Shown here one piece after another: positions 25,401-57,220 of a DNA stretch of 64,000 nucleotides. The notes under the pieces were generated by a model. It was not told the DNA's origin, made no database searches, and worked only from the letters and a program-made list of their open reading frames with translations. Within the stretch, counting starts at the first letter, position 1. The number at the start of each line of letters is the position of its first letter. The position numbers and the translations under genes were made by a program. Source of the stretch: Casuarius casuarius (lineage: Eukaryota; Chordata; Aves; Casuariiformes; Casuariidae); contig PTFA01000497.1 in NCBI GenBank assembly GCA_003342895.1, positions 65,248 through 129,247 of the forward strand, in the 5' to 3' direction.

Positions 25401-28025
25401 AATAATGCTGGACTCTGGAATTGACCCTTGAGGCATTCTGGATTAATAAATATCTGATTAGTGCTACAAGAAGTATTGCTGATATTTGCAAATTTGTTCT
25501 TTCACATCCCTGGATAGAAGGCACTCTCAATAGGAAACTTTGCATTACTACTTCATGGTGACTATGAATTCTGATGTATTGTGAATGCAATAAAGCCGTT
25601 AACATTTACAGAAAATGACATGCGAGCCCTAATGCAAGGGTGATGCTTTTCTTTTTTGTAATGTTTGTTAATCAAATAGGTAGACAAAGCTGAGGATAAG
25701 ATGAGTTTTTTAAGTACAGTAAACACCAAGCATTACAGCTCCTTAGTTTCTTGTCTTTTTACTGACTTTTAAATTGGCATTTAGTTAACTTTATTATTAA
25801 GGGAAGAGCTGGTAGCGATTTGAACTGATTTCCTTAATTGATTGAACTGTTTTCCTTAATCTGGATTTGGAATGAATTTGTAAGATTATTTTGTCAGCAA
25901 CTGAAAAGTTAAATGCAAGAACTAACTTCCTATGTCACTGTAATTTGACTACTTGCATATGCATTGAGTATTTAATTACAGAAGTAGTTTACTCTCCGTC
26001 CTCTTGTTTTTCAGTGTTTTTTGTGTGTCTTTACCATCTGGTTGTGTGTGTGTGTTTGTAGAAGTGTGTATAGTGAATGTAAATTTTTGGCCCAAATATC
26101 TATGATATTAATTAATTTTCAGAGACCTTCTAGAAATAGCCCGTGGATCTTCCAAGGTCTGCATTTCCCTAGCTGAAAGCTGAAAAACACTGGCATATCC
26201 CAAAGAGGAAAAGGGGTGGGGGAACCTGACTCATATGACACTAACTAAATTTTGAGGGATTTAATTGTTTTTGATTTCTGAACCAGCACAGTATAATTCG
26301 GTAGGGCTTTCCAAGCTGTGGCTCTAGTACTTGCATAGAATTTATGTTCAGGATTGCTTAGCTATGGACCTCAACTATCAAATGCATCATCCGCAAATAA
26401 ATAATTTGGTAAAGATACGTTAATACTTTTTTTTATTATTATTATTAAAGGTGTACCTCAATGTAGAGAAGAAACAGTACAGTATTCAGAATGAAATACT
26501 GGTTACCTACTTTTTTATTTTTTTAACAACATAAGAAGAAGCTTATGCAAGTATTTATTCTATACAGTTGACAGGATAGCAAACATGGAATTCAGTGCTG
26601 GGTATGTTTTCTTTCACTTGCAATACAAGCCTACACAAGCATCTCCCTGCGTTCAGACTGGGACATGAGGCACTAGAAAGTTAGCTTGATTTGAATAGAT
26701 TATTTAAATGACACAATTTATACTTGAGAACAAGAAAATTTTATTTAAAATATTTAGTAGTTTTTGTAATTTTTGTATTTCTTCTAAAAATTCTGGTCCA
26801 TTCTGGTAACTATTAAGTTATGTATATTTTCAATGAAAAAATAACCTCTACTCTTACCTCGATATTTTTTTATAACTGGAAGGGTGTACTAGGCATGTGT
26901 TTTAGCAACTATGTAATCAAATATAGCCATTTATTCAGATTTTTACAAAACATAAAATGTAAAAGCATAGTTCTAGAAAATGGTAAGTGGTACTTTCTAG
27001 ATTCTTTTCTGTTGTTGAATCTGTTTCTGGATGACAAATGGAATTTTAATATTAGTTTTTAAGCTTGTTTTCTGTTAGATGGAGGTGAATTTTGTGTTTT
27101 CTATCTTATTAGACAAATGAACACTGCCATGTTGCCATGTCCTTAAATAGCATAGAGCGAGTTGACTTAAACTCTAACACCTCGTGTTCGTTATAGATTA
27201 TAAAGAAAATTAGGCTGTGTCGCTTCTTAATCTTTAGGTGGCCTCTTAACTTCTAAGAAGTGAAGAAAGCTGAATGGACAGAAATGAGGAGGAAAAGAAC
27301 ACAGAGTATTCAGAAGAGACGTCAGGTCTCAGGTGTTGTTTTAGTTGCCAAGTGGTTGTAGGGAAGGAGGAAAAAAAATCATTCCAGTTACTTTTTTTAA
27401 TTAGGGAGTCAAGACCAACAATTAAAAGCCAAACAAATAACTACTTAAGTGAGAGATTCACATAGGCAGTTTAAAACTAGGGTCATGAGCTTTTGCTTTT
27501 TAAAACATTGTTCAATATTCTTGTAGTTATGGTAATGATTATGTATCGATTGAAAGTTTCTAAGTGTCTATTTAAAATAGCTTTTACTCGCTATCTACAA
27601 AAGAAGTGTTGTGTGGGTTTTTTTTTTTTCTAATGCTAGCATTTCAAAAAAGTGCTTAAAACAAACAGACTTAAACTAGGGGAATATTTCAGAATGAAAA
27701 AGGTGGTATAGTTCTAAAGCTTTAGGTACAGTTCTTTTCCAGCTGTCCTTGTCTTTTCACCTTCTCTCTTGCTTAGTTGCATGACTCTGGTTTTGTGAAA
27801 GTATTCTGTAGGTAAAGTATTCTCGATGCCAGTAGGCAGTACCTATGACACAAAACTCCAATAATTCAAAATGCTGTGGAGAAATCAATAACCTGCTTGA
27901 GGCTTATATAGTTAAACCTTCCAGCAAAGCACTTCCTTCAATAGGGAAGAGTGAAATGTCTCAAAAAAAAAAAAAGTATTGGAATGTGTAAGAACAAAAC
28001 AAGTATTGACATTTGCTTCTTCTAG
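19489..28025. other. Intronic sequence, nothing recognised
   Basis: Scanned for repeats, exons and RNA genes without a confident call. It contains simple tracts only: TTTATTTATTTATTTATA near 20879, poly-A near 23750-23767 and ATT repeats near 26430-26448. Isolated acceptor-like sites (for example before 20414 and 24044) lack good partner donors. Confidence 0.45.
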
Positions 28026-28060
28026 GAAGGCACAGTGGCTTTCCAATCCCTTTGTGAAAA
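28026..28060 (+). CDS. Candidate microprotein, coding exon 2 (35 bp)
   Basis: A 35-base exon between a good acceptor (catttgcttcttctag, ending 28025) and a near-perfect donor (AAAA|GTAAGTAT at 28061). Entering in phase 2 from the 19488 donor, it reads R-KAQWLSNPFVK and exits in phase 1. All three frames were compared; only this one joins both neighbours without a stop. The next intron is only 231 bases. It could instead be a non-coding leader exon of PCGF3. Confidence 0.33.
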
Positions 28061-28291
28061 GTAAGTATATTCTGATGATTTAGGTGTTTTATGTGGACCT
28101 AATAATATCTTTTCCTTTTTAAGTGAAACTAACTTAAGTGTTTTGGAATAGTGATTATGGAGGGCTTCTGATGAGGTTGGATTGTAATTGGATGGAAACT
28201 TGAATAATTGAGACGCTTATGTCAGTTTTAAGAGCGAAGCTGTGAGAGCCTGTATTCTTCCTCCATGTTGCCATCTTTTTTTATTCAACAG

Positions 28292-28389
28292 AAAGAGTGA
28301 AGAACATCGTGGTTGAGCTAAAGTCTTTGGAGGATCCCCCAGTACCTGATTTGATAGACCTGCCTGGATTTGAAAAAGGAGGGAATTAG
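28292..28389 (+). CDS. Candidate microprotein, terminal coding exon with TAG stop
   Basis: Acceptor tctttttttattcaacag (ending 28291) opens a frame beginning KRVKNIVVELKSLEDPP and ending LIDLPGFEKGGN, then TAG at 28387-28389. Joined with the two upstream exons, the frame is exactly 195 bases: 64 residues plus stop. The middle is basic (about residues 20-37), and the C-terminal third is rich in proline and acidic residues. AATAAA occurs 129 bases after the stop (28518-28523), as expected for a terminal exon. I do not recognise a family; no function is proposed. Confidence 0.33.
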
Positions 28390-28517
28390 TCTTTGTGTTG
28401 GACTTGCTTTAACTGGATTTTTTTTTTTTTAATATATTATTAGGCTGGTCTTATTTCCAAATTTGGTAATATGGTGCGTTTTAATTGGGATAAATGGGTC
28501 AATATTAAGTGGACTGT

Positions 28518-28523
28518 AATAAA
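28518..28523 (+). terminator. Candidate polyadenylation signal AATAAA
   Basis: Canonical hexamer downstream of the TAG at 28389. It would close the candidate three-exon transcript. AATAAA is frequent by chance in AT-rich DNA, so weight is low by itself. Confidence 0.3.
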
Positions 28524-31500
28524 ATTTCATCTGCACTACTTTAGACCTAAGCACATACAAGTAAAAGCAGACCACTTGGATATGTGTGCTTGTTTTTCTT
28601 TCCTTCTGAACTGCAGCTGAAGTATATGCTTCGTGAGCATACTGTAGTTGTGAGAGACAAAAGGTGGATAAATATTTGTAACCTCTCAATGCAATACCAT
28701 GTTTAGATAGGTCTTGTACAGATTATACTTAGTCTGAAGTATCCTTGGCCTCTTGAGAAATAACTTCTTGGGAGAACTGTTCTTGGTGTGCATCCATCTT
28801 TTGTCTTCATGCTCTGTTTTTTTATTACCCTTTGTAAGCTGTCCTTCAGCCCTGCCATTATGTTGCTTCTACGAACATGTTTAGAGAGATGTCCTTACAT
28901 ACTCTGCCTCTCACCTCTGCAGCATTCACCAGTGGAGAAGTCTGTCTTTACTCTGAGTTTTTTCATGGGAGGAGAAAAAAGAACCATTACTCGAAGTGGG
29001 CTCGAATACAACTGGCTTTCCTTGGAAAAAGTGTTGTAATAGAATATGACACTCATTTCTGCTATTAATTTTAGATCATTTAATATCCTTTGTGAGGATC
29101 AATTGCATATCGGTTTCAAATAGTATTTTAGCCATGTAACAGTGAGGCAAATACCCAGAAAATAGCAACAAGTGGTGGACTAGTTTGTAGGTCTTGTCTG
29201 CTGCCAGGATTTTCATTTGTTTATTTGTTTTGAGATGGTGAGAAATTAATACTTAAATTTCTACTGGAGTGGGAGAAACGTGACCTGTCAGCAAGTTCAT
29301 ATGTGACCTCTGCAGATTGCTCAGCATGCCCATGAAATGGGCACGGACCTGAAATGCAACATTCTGCTTGTTAAAAATTAAATTTAAAACAAAGCAAAAC
29401 AAAAAGAAACTCTGAACAAAGAGCATCAGAAAGCCTGCTGCTGTCATTAATCTGACTTGGCACTGGTTTGCAATAATGTCATAGTAGTAGGTAGTGATTC
29501 AAATTACTGCGTGGTGCATTTGTGCTCAGTAGATCTTTGATTCAGGAGGAGAGAAACAAAAGATTTGTAAGCATTTTTCTTCCTCCTGGTGTTGAAAATG
29601 TGTTACTAACTGGTATAGATACCTGCTTTATAAAGCTTGTGGACTTGGTGCCATCTGCTGGTGCTAATACATTCTCACAAATGAGAGAAATGAGTTGTGA
29701 AGAGTCTACTCAGATATGAGAATTTGAGTTGTTGCCATAATATTTAAACAAGTACACTTGCTGCCTTGACATAATTATGTGGATGAAATAAGTCACAAAA
29801 AAGCTATATACCTGCTACTAGTCATAACTTGGTTTGCTAAAGCAAATGCGAATCTTGCACCGTATTTCTTTCTGCTCAGTAAAAAAAAAAATGTTTCTAA
29901 TAGTTTCTTTTATTAAACAGTGCTTTGCAAACACAGCAGGAAGAATTTTGATGAAGTTTACAATATTTTTAATTTTATTTAGACAGAAAAATTTGTATCT
30001 GTTGTATTCCTCTAATCTCAGCAAAACCTCCTCATGTCTAGCATGTTTGAATTTACTGCTCTCTTTTTTTAAAGTGGTTGTTATATTAAGTTTGCCTAAA
30101 AAAAAAAAAATCAATGCTAGTAAAACTCACTGTGCTTGAAACAAGAGTTTGTCTGAGGCCAAAGCAACCACAAATACTGTTTTCTTTATTTTATCATGTC
30201 TTAAATAAATGTCCTGTATCTAACTGAGATTAGACAACTGAGGTAGTACTCTCATTGTTCTCCAGAGTGTTGTGTCTGCTTCACACTGTATTGATCTTGT
30301 TAGCAACTGAAGTAGGGCTATGTCTAGTTCTCCAGTCTTCTTGAAATACATTAATAATTTAGACAAATTGCTGTTGTGGGATGAAAAGATTTGCAGAAAG
30401 TGCAAGATACTTAATATTAACCGTTTTTACCTTTTTTTTTATCAATTCATTTCTCTTAGCCTTTATTCTTTTGATCTGTTGCAGATAGGCAAGACATCAT
30501 TCTTTTAAGTTACTGCTAAATAAATTTTCTGTGTGGAACGAATTCTGTTTTTTCAGAACTTAACAGCTTAAATCTTTTTATTGCAACTGATTACAAGAAT
30601 AGGCTATTTGTATATTTCAATCTAACTTGTTGATGAGGCACAAATTCTGTGCTTTATTTCCTCATACCTGTGACCTCATGACAGTATGTCACTGCTTCCA
30701 GCTGTATCATGCTCAAAATGTGTGTTAGATCTTCCTTTTAACCAGCTAAATATGTTGTGGAAAGCACTATTTTTTTTTATTCTACAGTTTAATCTGGCTT
30801 GCTATAGGTTTGTCTACTCAGTTTCATCTGTGTGCAGCTACTGACAAATATATTGCAGGCTTATGCCCTGATTTGAAAATTGTCTTCCCCATCCTAATTT
30901 TTGTGTTTGCCTGAAGTTTCATTGTTGTGATATTTTGTCATAGAGCTGTGATTTTGCTGTCATGCCACTGTCCCTGTGAAACAAAGTATACCTGCTATTT
31001 CTATTATTCTCTTTCTGCTTTTGCTGGTCTATGATCTTAGTATCTTTCAGTAATGTATTAAGCAAAACTACTAGCATCTGCCACATGTGACTTTTTTCTC
31101 AGGCCCTTTCCATAGGTATTGTGTGTGAACTGTATTTCTACTTTTTAAAAAAATAACATTATTGTGTTATTTTAGGGGGAAAAAAGTGTGCTTATCTCTT
31201 TGCAGTGGAGCAGAGGTGCTTCGTAATGGTTTATAAATCTTTGAGGCATTCACTCCAGTTCTGGACTTGTACCTTGTAAGGCTACCTTCCCGTTTTGCTT
31301 GTTTCGCTTCACAAAACCATGTGGTGCAAATAAGAATTGCAGTTTGATAATCTATCAAGTCATCAAGAGCAACTGGCTTAGCAGTTTGGACAGTCCCTTA
31401 AATGAAATCCATTTAAAAATACTAATCTTCCTATGGGTCTTTCATAGCATGCAGGGACAGTAGATCTGCTTGCCCAATCCCCAACAGATGTCTAGATACA

Positions 31501-32927
31501 AAAATGAAAATATATGAAATATAGAAATGCATGTCACTCTTTAAGTGTTACAGTGCATTACTCTCTTCCTGATTCCAGACCAGGTATGGTAGTCATATAG
31601 GTGGTCAATTTGTTTGTTGGCTTTTTGCTCACAAGTTCACTGCCACTTTCTCCTTCCAGCTCAACTGCAGTATTGCTTGTCCTCTCAAAGTAGCAACGAG
31701 GAAAGACACATGGCAATCCCTTTTGGAAGCATTTGTTACTGATAATTTTATGTTGTGATGTGTTCTCAGAATGCTCTGGTGATAAACCTGTGACATATTT
31801 TCCTCAGCAGCAGTGTAGTTGCCTGTTCTGTTCTCCATGTTTTGCTGCAGGATGGATTCTCTTGTGGCAGATGCCTTTTGAGTTCCTTCTCCCATACATG
31901 TGAGGGGTTTTATGTCCTCTATGAGGACCTTTTTTTTTTTTTTTTTTTTTNATCTGATACAAACCTGCTTTGATTTCAGTTAATGTTATTTTTTTCTCTG
32001 AATGCAGTCAAAGCCATTCACGATGGAGTTGCTAAAAGCTGTTAAAAGATTATTTGGATTGCATTGAAGTTCTTGTCTAATGCTGTTATAAACGTTTCAT
32101 TATACCATAGTATTTATCATTCCCTTAGCAATATAACAGCAAAATCAATAACTATAGACTATGCCTTTGAGTTTTGGAACAGGAAGATGTGAGCAGTAAT
32201 ACTCTTTACTTGTCTGTGTAGCATCTTAGTATACTCTGCATGAATTAACTAGATAAAAAATTGCCTTTTTTGTCAAGTTTCATGTTCATGTGCAACTATT
32301 GTCTGTCCGGAAAACGATGCAAAGCAGTCATTTTTATAATTTTATGTTGGAAAATATCCAGAGATTCTGGAAGTATTTCTTATTTCCTTGAAAGTATTTT
32401 TGGAAACTAAGAAAGAGAGGGCAGGTTACTTTTAAATGTAACTTGAAAACTGAGAATAATACTCACCTGGCTGTGGATCTCCAATCCAAAATCTTTTGGT
32501 TCTTTAGAGACCTGTCACCATCTCAGTAGTCCATAGGTTGTGGTTTAAGTTAGGCTTTTTCCTCTGCCATATGCGAAGGTAATGAATTTTTTCATTTTGC
32601 CACCACATGGTGACAAGACTGCTTGGATTTTTGAGTAATTTTCTTTTCCTATGGTAAGTGTGCCCTTTCATAGGAGAATATATTATATGGGTGGTTCCTG
32701 AAGTTCTTCCCTTTCCCACCCCATCTTGACAGTCTTTTCCCCTTTCTTTTTGTTAATCAGACAGATATGAATTGTTGTCCCCTCCTCCCCCCTTTTTTTT
32801 TTCTTGAGTTAGTTTTATTAGTTTAATCACTTTTATGTGAGCTTAGTGAGCTAAGTATTTCTATGTGGCAGATGGTTTTTGAGGAATTTTGGATGTTAAC
32901 TTTCAGACTATTTTTCTGTCTTTTCAG
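28524..32927. other. Intronic sequence, nothing recognised
   Basis: No gene, repeat family or structured RNA recognised. A run of 21 T at 31930-31950 ends in a single N (31951). Confidence 0.5.
31930..31951. repeat. Poly-T tract ending in an undetermined base
   Basis: Twenty-one consecutive T followed by one N at 31951. Such a tract may be a homopolymer assembly limit or the A-tail of an unrecognised minus-strand retroelement. No retroelement body was recognised next to it. Confidence 0.8.
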
Positions 32928-32970
32928 GTCTCTGGATGGCAGATTCTGAAAAGAAATGCTCTTTTAAGAG
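32928..32970 (+). other. PCGF3: Candidate 43-bp leader exon with a uORF start
   Basis: Acceptor tttttctgtcttttcag (ending 32927) and donor AGAG|GTATGC (32971) bracket 43 bases containing ATG at 32936-32938. If spliced to the PCGF3 start-codon exon at 38985, this ATG opens a 16-codon frame (MADSEKKCSFKRHQRC). That frame is out of register with PCGF3 and stops at TAA 38998-39000, four bases past the PCGF3 ATG. The exon would then be regulatory 5' UTR. Use of the exon is inferred from splice-site quality only. Confidence 0.35.
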
Positions 32971-33886
32971 GTATGCCTCATGTATGTCAGAATATTCCTG
33001 ATCAGTGTATACACCAATGATAACTCCATACCTTTAAGGAGACTTTTTGCTTGTCTTCTTTCTGTGTGCCCACTTTATTAACAGTTTTCAGTGCTGAAAT
33101 CTCTCTGAAAGGTGAAAGCTTGTTCAGAAGCATTCAGACTTGTTTTGTTGGTGACAAAGCTTTACTGGAGAGGTCTGTGAGGTACTGCTTGCCTTTCTGC
33201 TCGATAATCTTAACAGGACGCAGCTTTAGTAGCGGAAGTGTAGCATGAAGAAAAAAACTTGACTGGCACGTGCATAACCTCTGCCACCCTCTCCTGATTG
33301 TGTGTGGGGGGGAGGGTTCTTTTTTTGTTGTTGCTTTTTTTTCTTTGGGAGGCAAGTCCAGATGCTGTTGTAATTTTCTCCACTGACTTTCTCTTGGTGT
33401 GATATGAAATCTGTCAGGCAGTGAAAGGCTGACTGTTCTAGCGATATAGTATAAAATATCTGGAACCAAGATGAAAGAATACTAATCTTTATTCAAGTGA
33501 TCATTTTTGTGTATTAGGTAGATGTTTGAAACGTTCCTGTGTTGTGGGGTGTTTTTTTTGGTTGGTTTTGTTTTCTTGTTCTAGCGGGGACCACTTTTCT
33601 CTCCATTCTGAATAATTCAGTACTCTACAGCTGCTAGGAAAAGCAGTCTCCTAGAAATTGAATTGGCTAGCTTCCCTTTATCTCTCAGCCATTTCAGGAT
33701 TCATGAGGAATAGGTTTTAAAAAAAGACTTTCTTTCTCTTTCTCAGAGAAAGATAGGCCTCACCCTGTCTTTTCAATGCTCTTATTGTTTTATTTTTTTC
33801 AGAAGAGCCTTTTCATTCTTTTCAGGATTGATTCTAAAATTTCAGAGACTGAAGATTTTCTGTTTCTTTGAAGCAGTTGCAGTGTA
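32971..33886. other. Intronic sequence, nothing recognised
   Basis: T-rich sequence between the candidate leader exon and the minisatellite; no feature seen. Confidence 0.5.
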
Positions 33887-34255
33887 GTGTGTGGGTTTTT
33901 AGTGTGTGGGTTTTTAGTGTGTGGGTTTTTAGTGTGTGGGTTTTTAGTGTGTGGGTTTTTAGTGTGTGGGTTTTTAGTGNNNNNNNNNNNNNNNNNNNNN
34001 NNNNNNNNNNNNNNNNNNNNNNNNNNNNNNNNNNNNNNNNNNNNNNNNNNNNNNNNNNNNNNNNNNNNNNNNNNNNNNNNNNNNNNNNNNNNNNNNNNNN
34101 NNNNNNNNNNNNNNNNNNNNNNNNNNNNNNNNNNNNNNNNNNNNNNNNNNNNNNNNNNNGTGTGTGGGTTTTTAGTGTGTGGGTTTTTAGTGTGTGGGTT
34201 TTTAGTGTGTGGGTTTTTAGTGTGTGGGTTTTTAGTGTGTGGGTTTTTAGTGTGG
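33887..34255. repeat. 15-bp minisatellite (GTGTGTGGGTTTTTA)n interrupted by a gap
   Basis: Six identical 15-bp units lie on the left (33887-33976) and six on the right (34160-34249), with partial units next to the 180-N gap. Perfect identity between units implies a young or homogenised array. Because the period is a multiple of three, the array reads as an endless VWVFS or VCGFL repeat. Those open frames are a by-product and not a protein. True array length is unknown. Confidence 0.95.
33980..34159. other. Assembly gap (180 N) inside the minisatellite
   Basis: The N run is flanked on both sides by the same 15-bp unit, so the missing sequence is very probably more of the array. The register across the gap is off by 3 bases, so the gap length is not a whole number of units. 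Confidence 1.
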
Positions 34256-34419
34256 TTCAGATTAACAAATAATTCCTAGTGTAAAATATTAACAATTAAA
34301 AGTGTCTCTTCAGATATGGCCTGAAATGCTGGTGTTTACAAAGGTCCTATAGAAGCTTATGTTAAGAATAAAGGAAGATCTTATTGCTATCTCCAAAACC
34401 ATTATGGAAGGAGATCAAG

Positions 34420-34711
34420 AAGATGGAGCCAGATTATTGGAGGTGCAGGCTGGCAGGATGAGAAGCAATGCACACAAGTTGCAACATGTGGAATATTCCC
34501 ATTAGATTGCAGGAGCATTTTTTTGCCCCTGAGGGTAGCCAAACCCTGGAACAGGTTGCCCAGAGAGGCTGCAGACTGTGTTCTTGGAGGTTGTCTGAAT
34601 GAAGCAGGACTAGGCCAAGAGCAATTGAATTCAGGTGGACTATTTGAGTGTGAGGTTGGATTTAGATCCCTTTCGAGGTTCCTTCCAACCTATATTATGC
34701 TATGATTGTAT
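34420..34711 (+). mobile_element. CR1 LINE 3'-end fragment
   Basis: Sense-strand CR1 tail with the blocks 'gccaaaccctggaacaggttgcccagagaggct', 'gtgaggttggatttagatcccttt' and 'ggttccttccaacctatatta', ending in CTATGATTGTATG. It is diverged and truncated. It lies just downstream of the minisatellite in the intron before the PCGF3 start-codon exon. Confidence 0.85.
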
Positions 34712-54716
<20,005 letters not shown>

Positions 54717-54928
54717 GAGAACTTTATTGTCCTTCTGGACATAGTTTTTTGCAGAGACTATCATCTGGCACCTTCTTAGTGCATCACTAGTCACGTGACA
54801 CAAACCAGCCGAATAATTTTGGAAGACTGTAGCGCTCTCATAGCAGACTGTCCTTCTGAATATTTCTTCTAGGGATGTGTTATCTGAATTGCTAGACAGA
54901 AAATATTTATACTTTTTTGTACGAAAGA

Positions 54929-54934
54929 AATAAA
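54929..54934 (+). terminator. PCGF3: Proximal polyadenylation signal AATAAA
   Basis: Canonical hexamer 212 bases after the PCGF3 stop codon (GAAAGAAATAAATCAC). Would give a short 3' UTR. Confidence 0.45.
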
Positions 54935-56678
54935 TCACAACTCAACAAGACACTACCAGCACTAAGTTTACAGATACTGAAAATACTTCATAGTTCCACG
55001 TAGCTCAGCCTGATTTGTTTCTTTGCAGTTACACAGAAATAAGTTAGAATGTTGTGGGGTGATTTTAAAAAGTTGCTTTTGACACCAAATTGCATTTAGT
55101 TATTTTTCATGTCTTGATACTTTTAAGAATTTTATCCACTATATTTCTGCAAGGTGTTCCTGTCTTGAGTAGTATGACTCACATTGGCTTTCATCAAGTT
55201 TTTCTGTAGAGCATTGAACGTACCTAATGATATAGTAAGTGGTGATATTTATTTTTGCTGCATTGAAAAATTCCTGAAAATCTGGGAACCCAATAACTTC
55301 ATTAGTTTTGCCCAATGATTGGTCTCCTATATTTTATGTTTTAGTAAAGCTTTGATATCCCCTTTGCATGTTGATTCGATAAGGTTAATAGAAATAAGTT
55401 CAATTGATTTAATGTGCCCTGATACTTTGCTGTGGCATAAATTGCACCACATCACAACAAATACTCAAAAGTACTAGACTGGTGAACTCTTTTAAAAGTA
55501 AACATGTCTTATATAGTGGAGGCTTGCAGAAATCAGTTTTTGCTTTAGAGATAGTTTGCTCTCACTAGGTATTGAAACCATGACTGCTGGGCAATACTGG
55601 GTGATATTGCACAGTTTTCACTTCACTGGTCACAAGTTCTTCATTTGATTGCTGAGCAGCTTTATATTTTTATTTTATCATTTTTCTTACGAAACCGCAA
55701 CATTTCCTTTAGTGCAATTAGTAGTTATATTGGGGGTCAGACTACATTATAGTAGCACTTTCTGGCCTTAATTGGTAAATTTGCTTGCATTGGCCCTAAT
55801 GGATGCAAGCTAGCATTTGTATGTGTATGTGTTTATATATGTTTGTGTGTATATATGTATGCACACATAAATCTATATTTGTTACAGAACCCACCCTCAG
55901 TAGTGCTTAGCAGGGTTCGCTGCACTGTTTGAAAGCTTTTTGAAATAGCTTTTTAAAAAATGTAATAGTTGAAAGTGATTTCTGCAAGCTGTATACTGTA
56001 TAGCATATATAGTACGGTTGTGAGTATGTTTGGCACAGATGTCAAGTCACTGAAAATAGGCTATGCATATTGGTGGCAGCTGGAAATTATTAATCCTCTA
56101 ACTTTTGGAATAGTTTTTCTGTCAGCTGAAAATGCTAGTTTCTATATTATTTAAACCCTGTTATTTGATAAAGTATCTTTGGATAAGAAAATCAGTTTGC
56201 CTATTAACACTGCTCTGCTTCCTCCAGCTGTGTTCCCTCCCCTCTTCTACAAGAAAATATTGCTTAAAATATTACTTGACAACAGGAAGCTGATCCTGCA
56301 GGAGGTTTATGCAAGTGTTTTAAATTCTCTTGCCGCCTCTTGTTTTCAATGCACCACATTCCTCAGCATGTCCCCCACACTTTCCTTCTATGGAATCTTC
56401 GATCCTTCTTTCCTAGCTCTGCTGCTGCCAGAGGGATACTCCACCTTCTCTTATTTATCTTTGAAAACAGGTTCTTCATTTTTATTTATAATCACAGATA
56501 TGAATGGGAAGGAAATCACAAGGAATGCAAGCAGAGAAAAAAAAAAAGGAGCCTTCTGAACTACGGGGATGGAAAGGAGGCCCCACTAAGGCTGAAAAGG
56601 GCTGCTATCTCTGTAAATGAGGACATAAGATAGCTATATTTTAGTGTTTGGGTTAAACAGAACTTTTCCACATTGAGA

Positions 56679-56710
56679 CTGTGTGTGTGCGTGCGCGCAT
56701 GTGTGTATGT
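56679..56710. repeat. GT/GC alternating tract (Z-DNA-prone)
   Basis: GTGTGTGTGCGTGCGCGCATGTGTGTATG is an almost pure alternating purine-pyrimidine tract with a CpG-containing centre. A second short piece, ACACGCGTGTGTATG, follows at about 56722-56736. Confidence 0.8.
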
Positions 56711-57153
56711 CTATTGTCTGCACACGCGTGTGTATGAGCAATGGAATTAGAACTTGGCTTTAGTTTTGCCTTACTGTGTCAGGACTCACTTACCTACATT
56801 TGAGCTTTTATCTATAGTGAGCATTAACTGAAGTGGTAGAAAAGACAGGTGAGATCACAGGAGTCTGCATTTTTTCTAATCTTTTCATAAAACATTGAGT
56901 ACAGGTGGTAATGGATGTGTGCGCAAATTGACATGCTGGGCCTTTCTGGAGCTGTTCATGTGGTTATCACTGTCCCAGTGTAAATAGGGACTGATTTTAG
57001 CCAGTGAGGCCCAAAGAGTGCAAACATGGCTGTAAATGTCCATCCTCTGTGCACCCTGAGTATACAGACACTGGCTCTATCTGTTGTAGACATAGAGTTC
57101 AAGCCCACAGACAGCATCTTGATTAAGGTGGTTCAGCTATAGTCTAAGGGTTT

Positions 57154-57159
57154 AATAAA
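57154..57159 (+). terminator. PCGF3: Internal polyadenylation signal AATAAA
   Basis: GGTTTAATAAAAACAT, followed closely by the TA/TG tract at 57168-57220. Could serve as an intermediate cleavage site. Confidence 0.35.
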
Positions 57160-57167
57160 AACATAAA

Positions 57168-57220
57168 TACATATATATATATGTGTACATATATGTATGT
57201 GTATATATATACATATACAT
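57168..57220. repeat. Imperfect TA/TG/CA microsatellite
   Basis: ATATATATAT, GTGTACATATATGTATGTGTATATATATACATATACAT-type alternating tract with partial dyad symmetry. Confidence 0.85.

Noticed and set aside
33868..34279. Two open frames of about 130 codons with VWVFS or VCGFL repeats
   Set aside because: They are translations of a 15-bp minisatellite and of N bases; a period divisible by three keeps any frame open.
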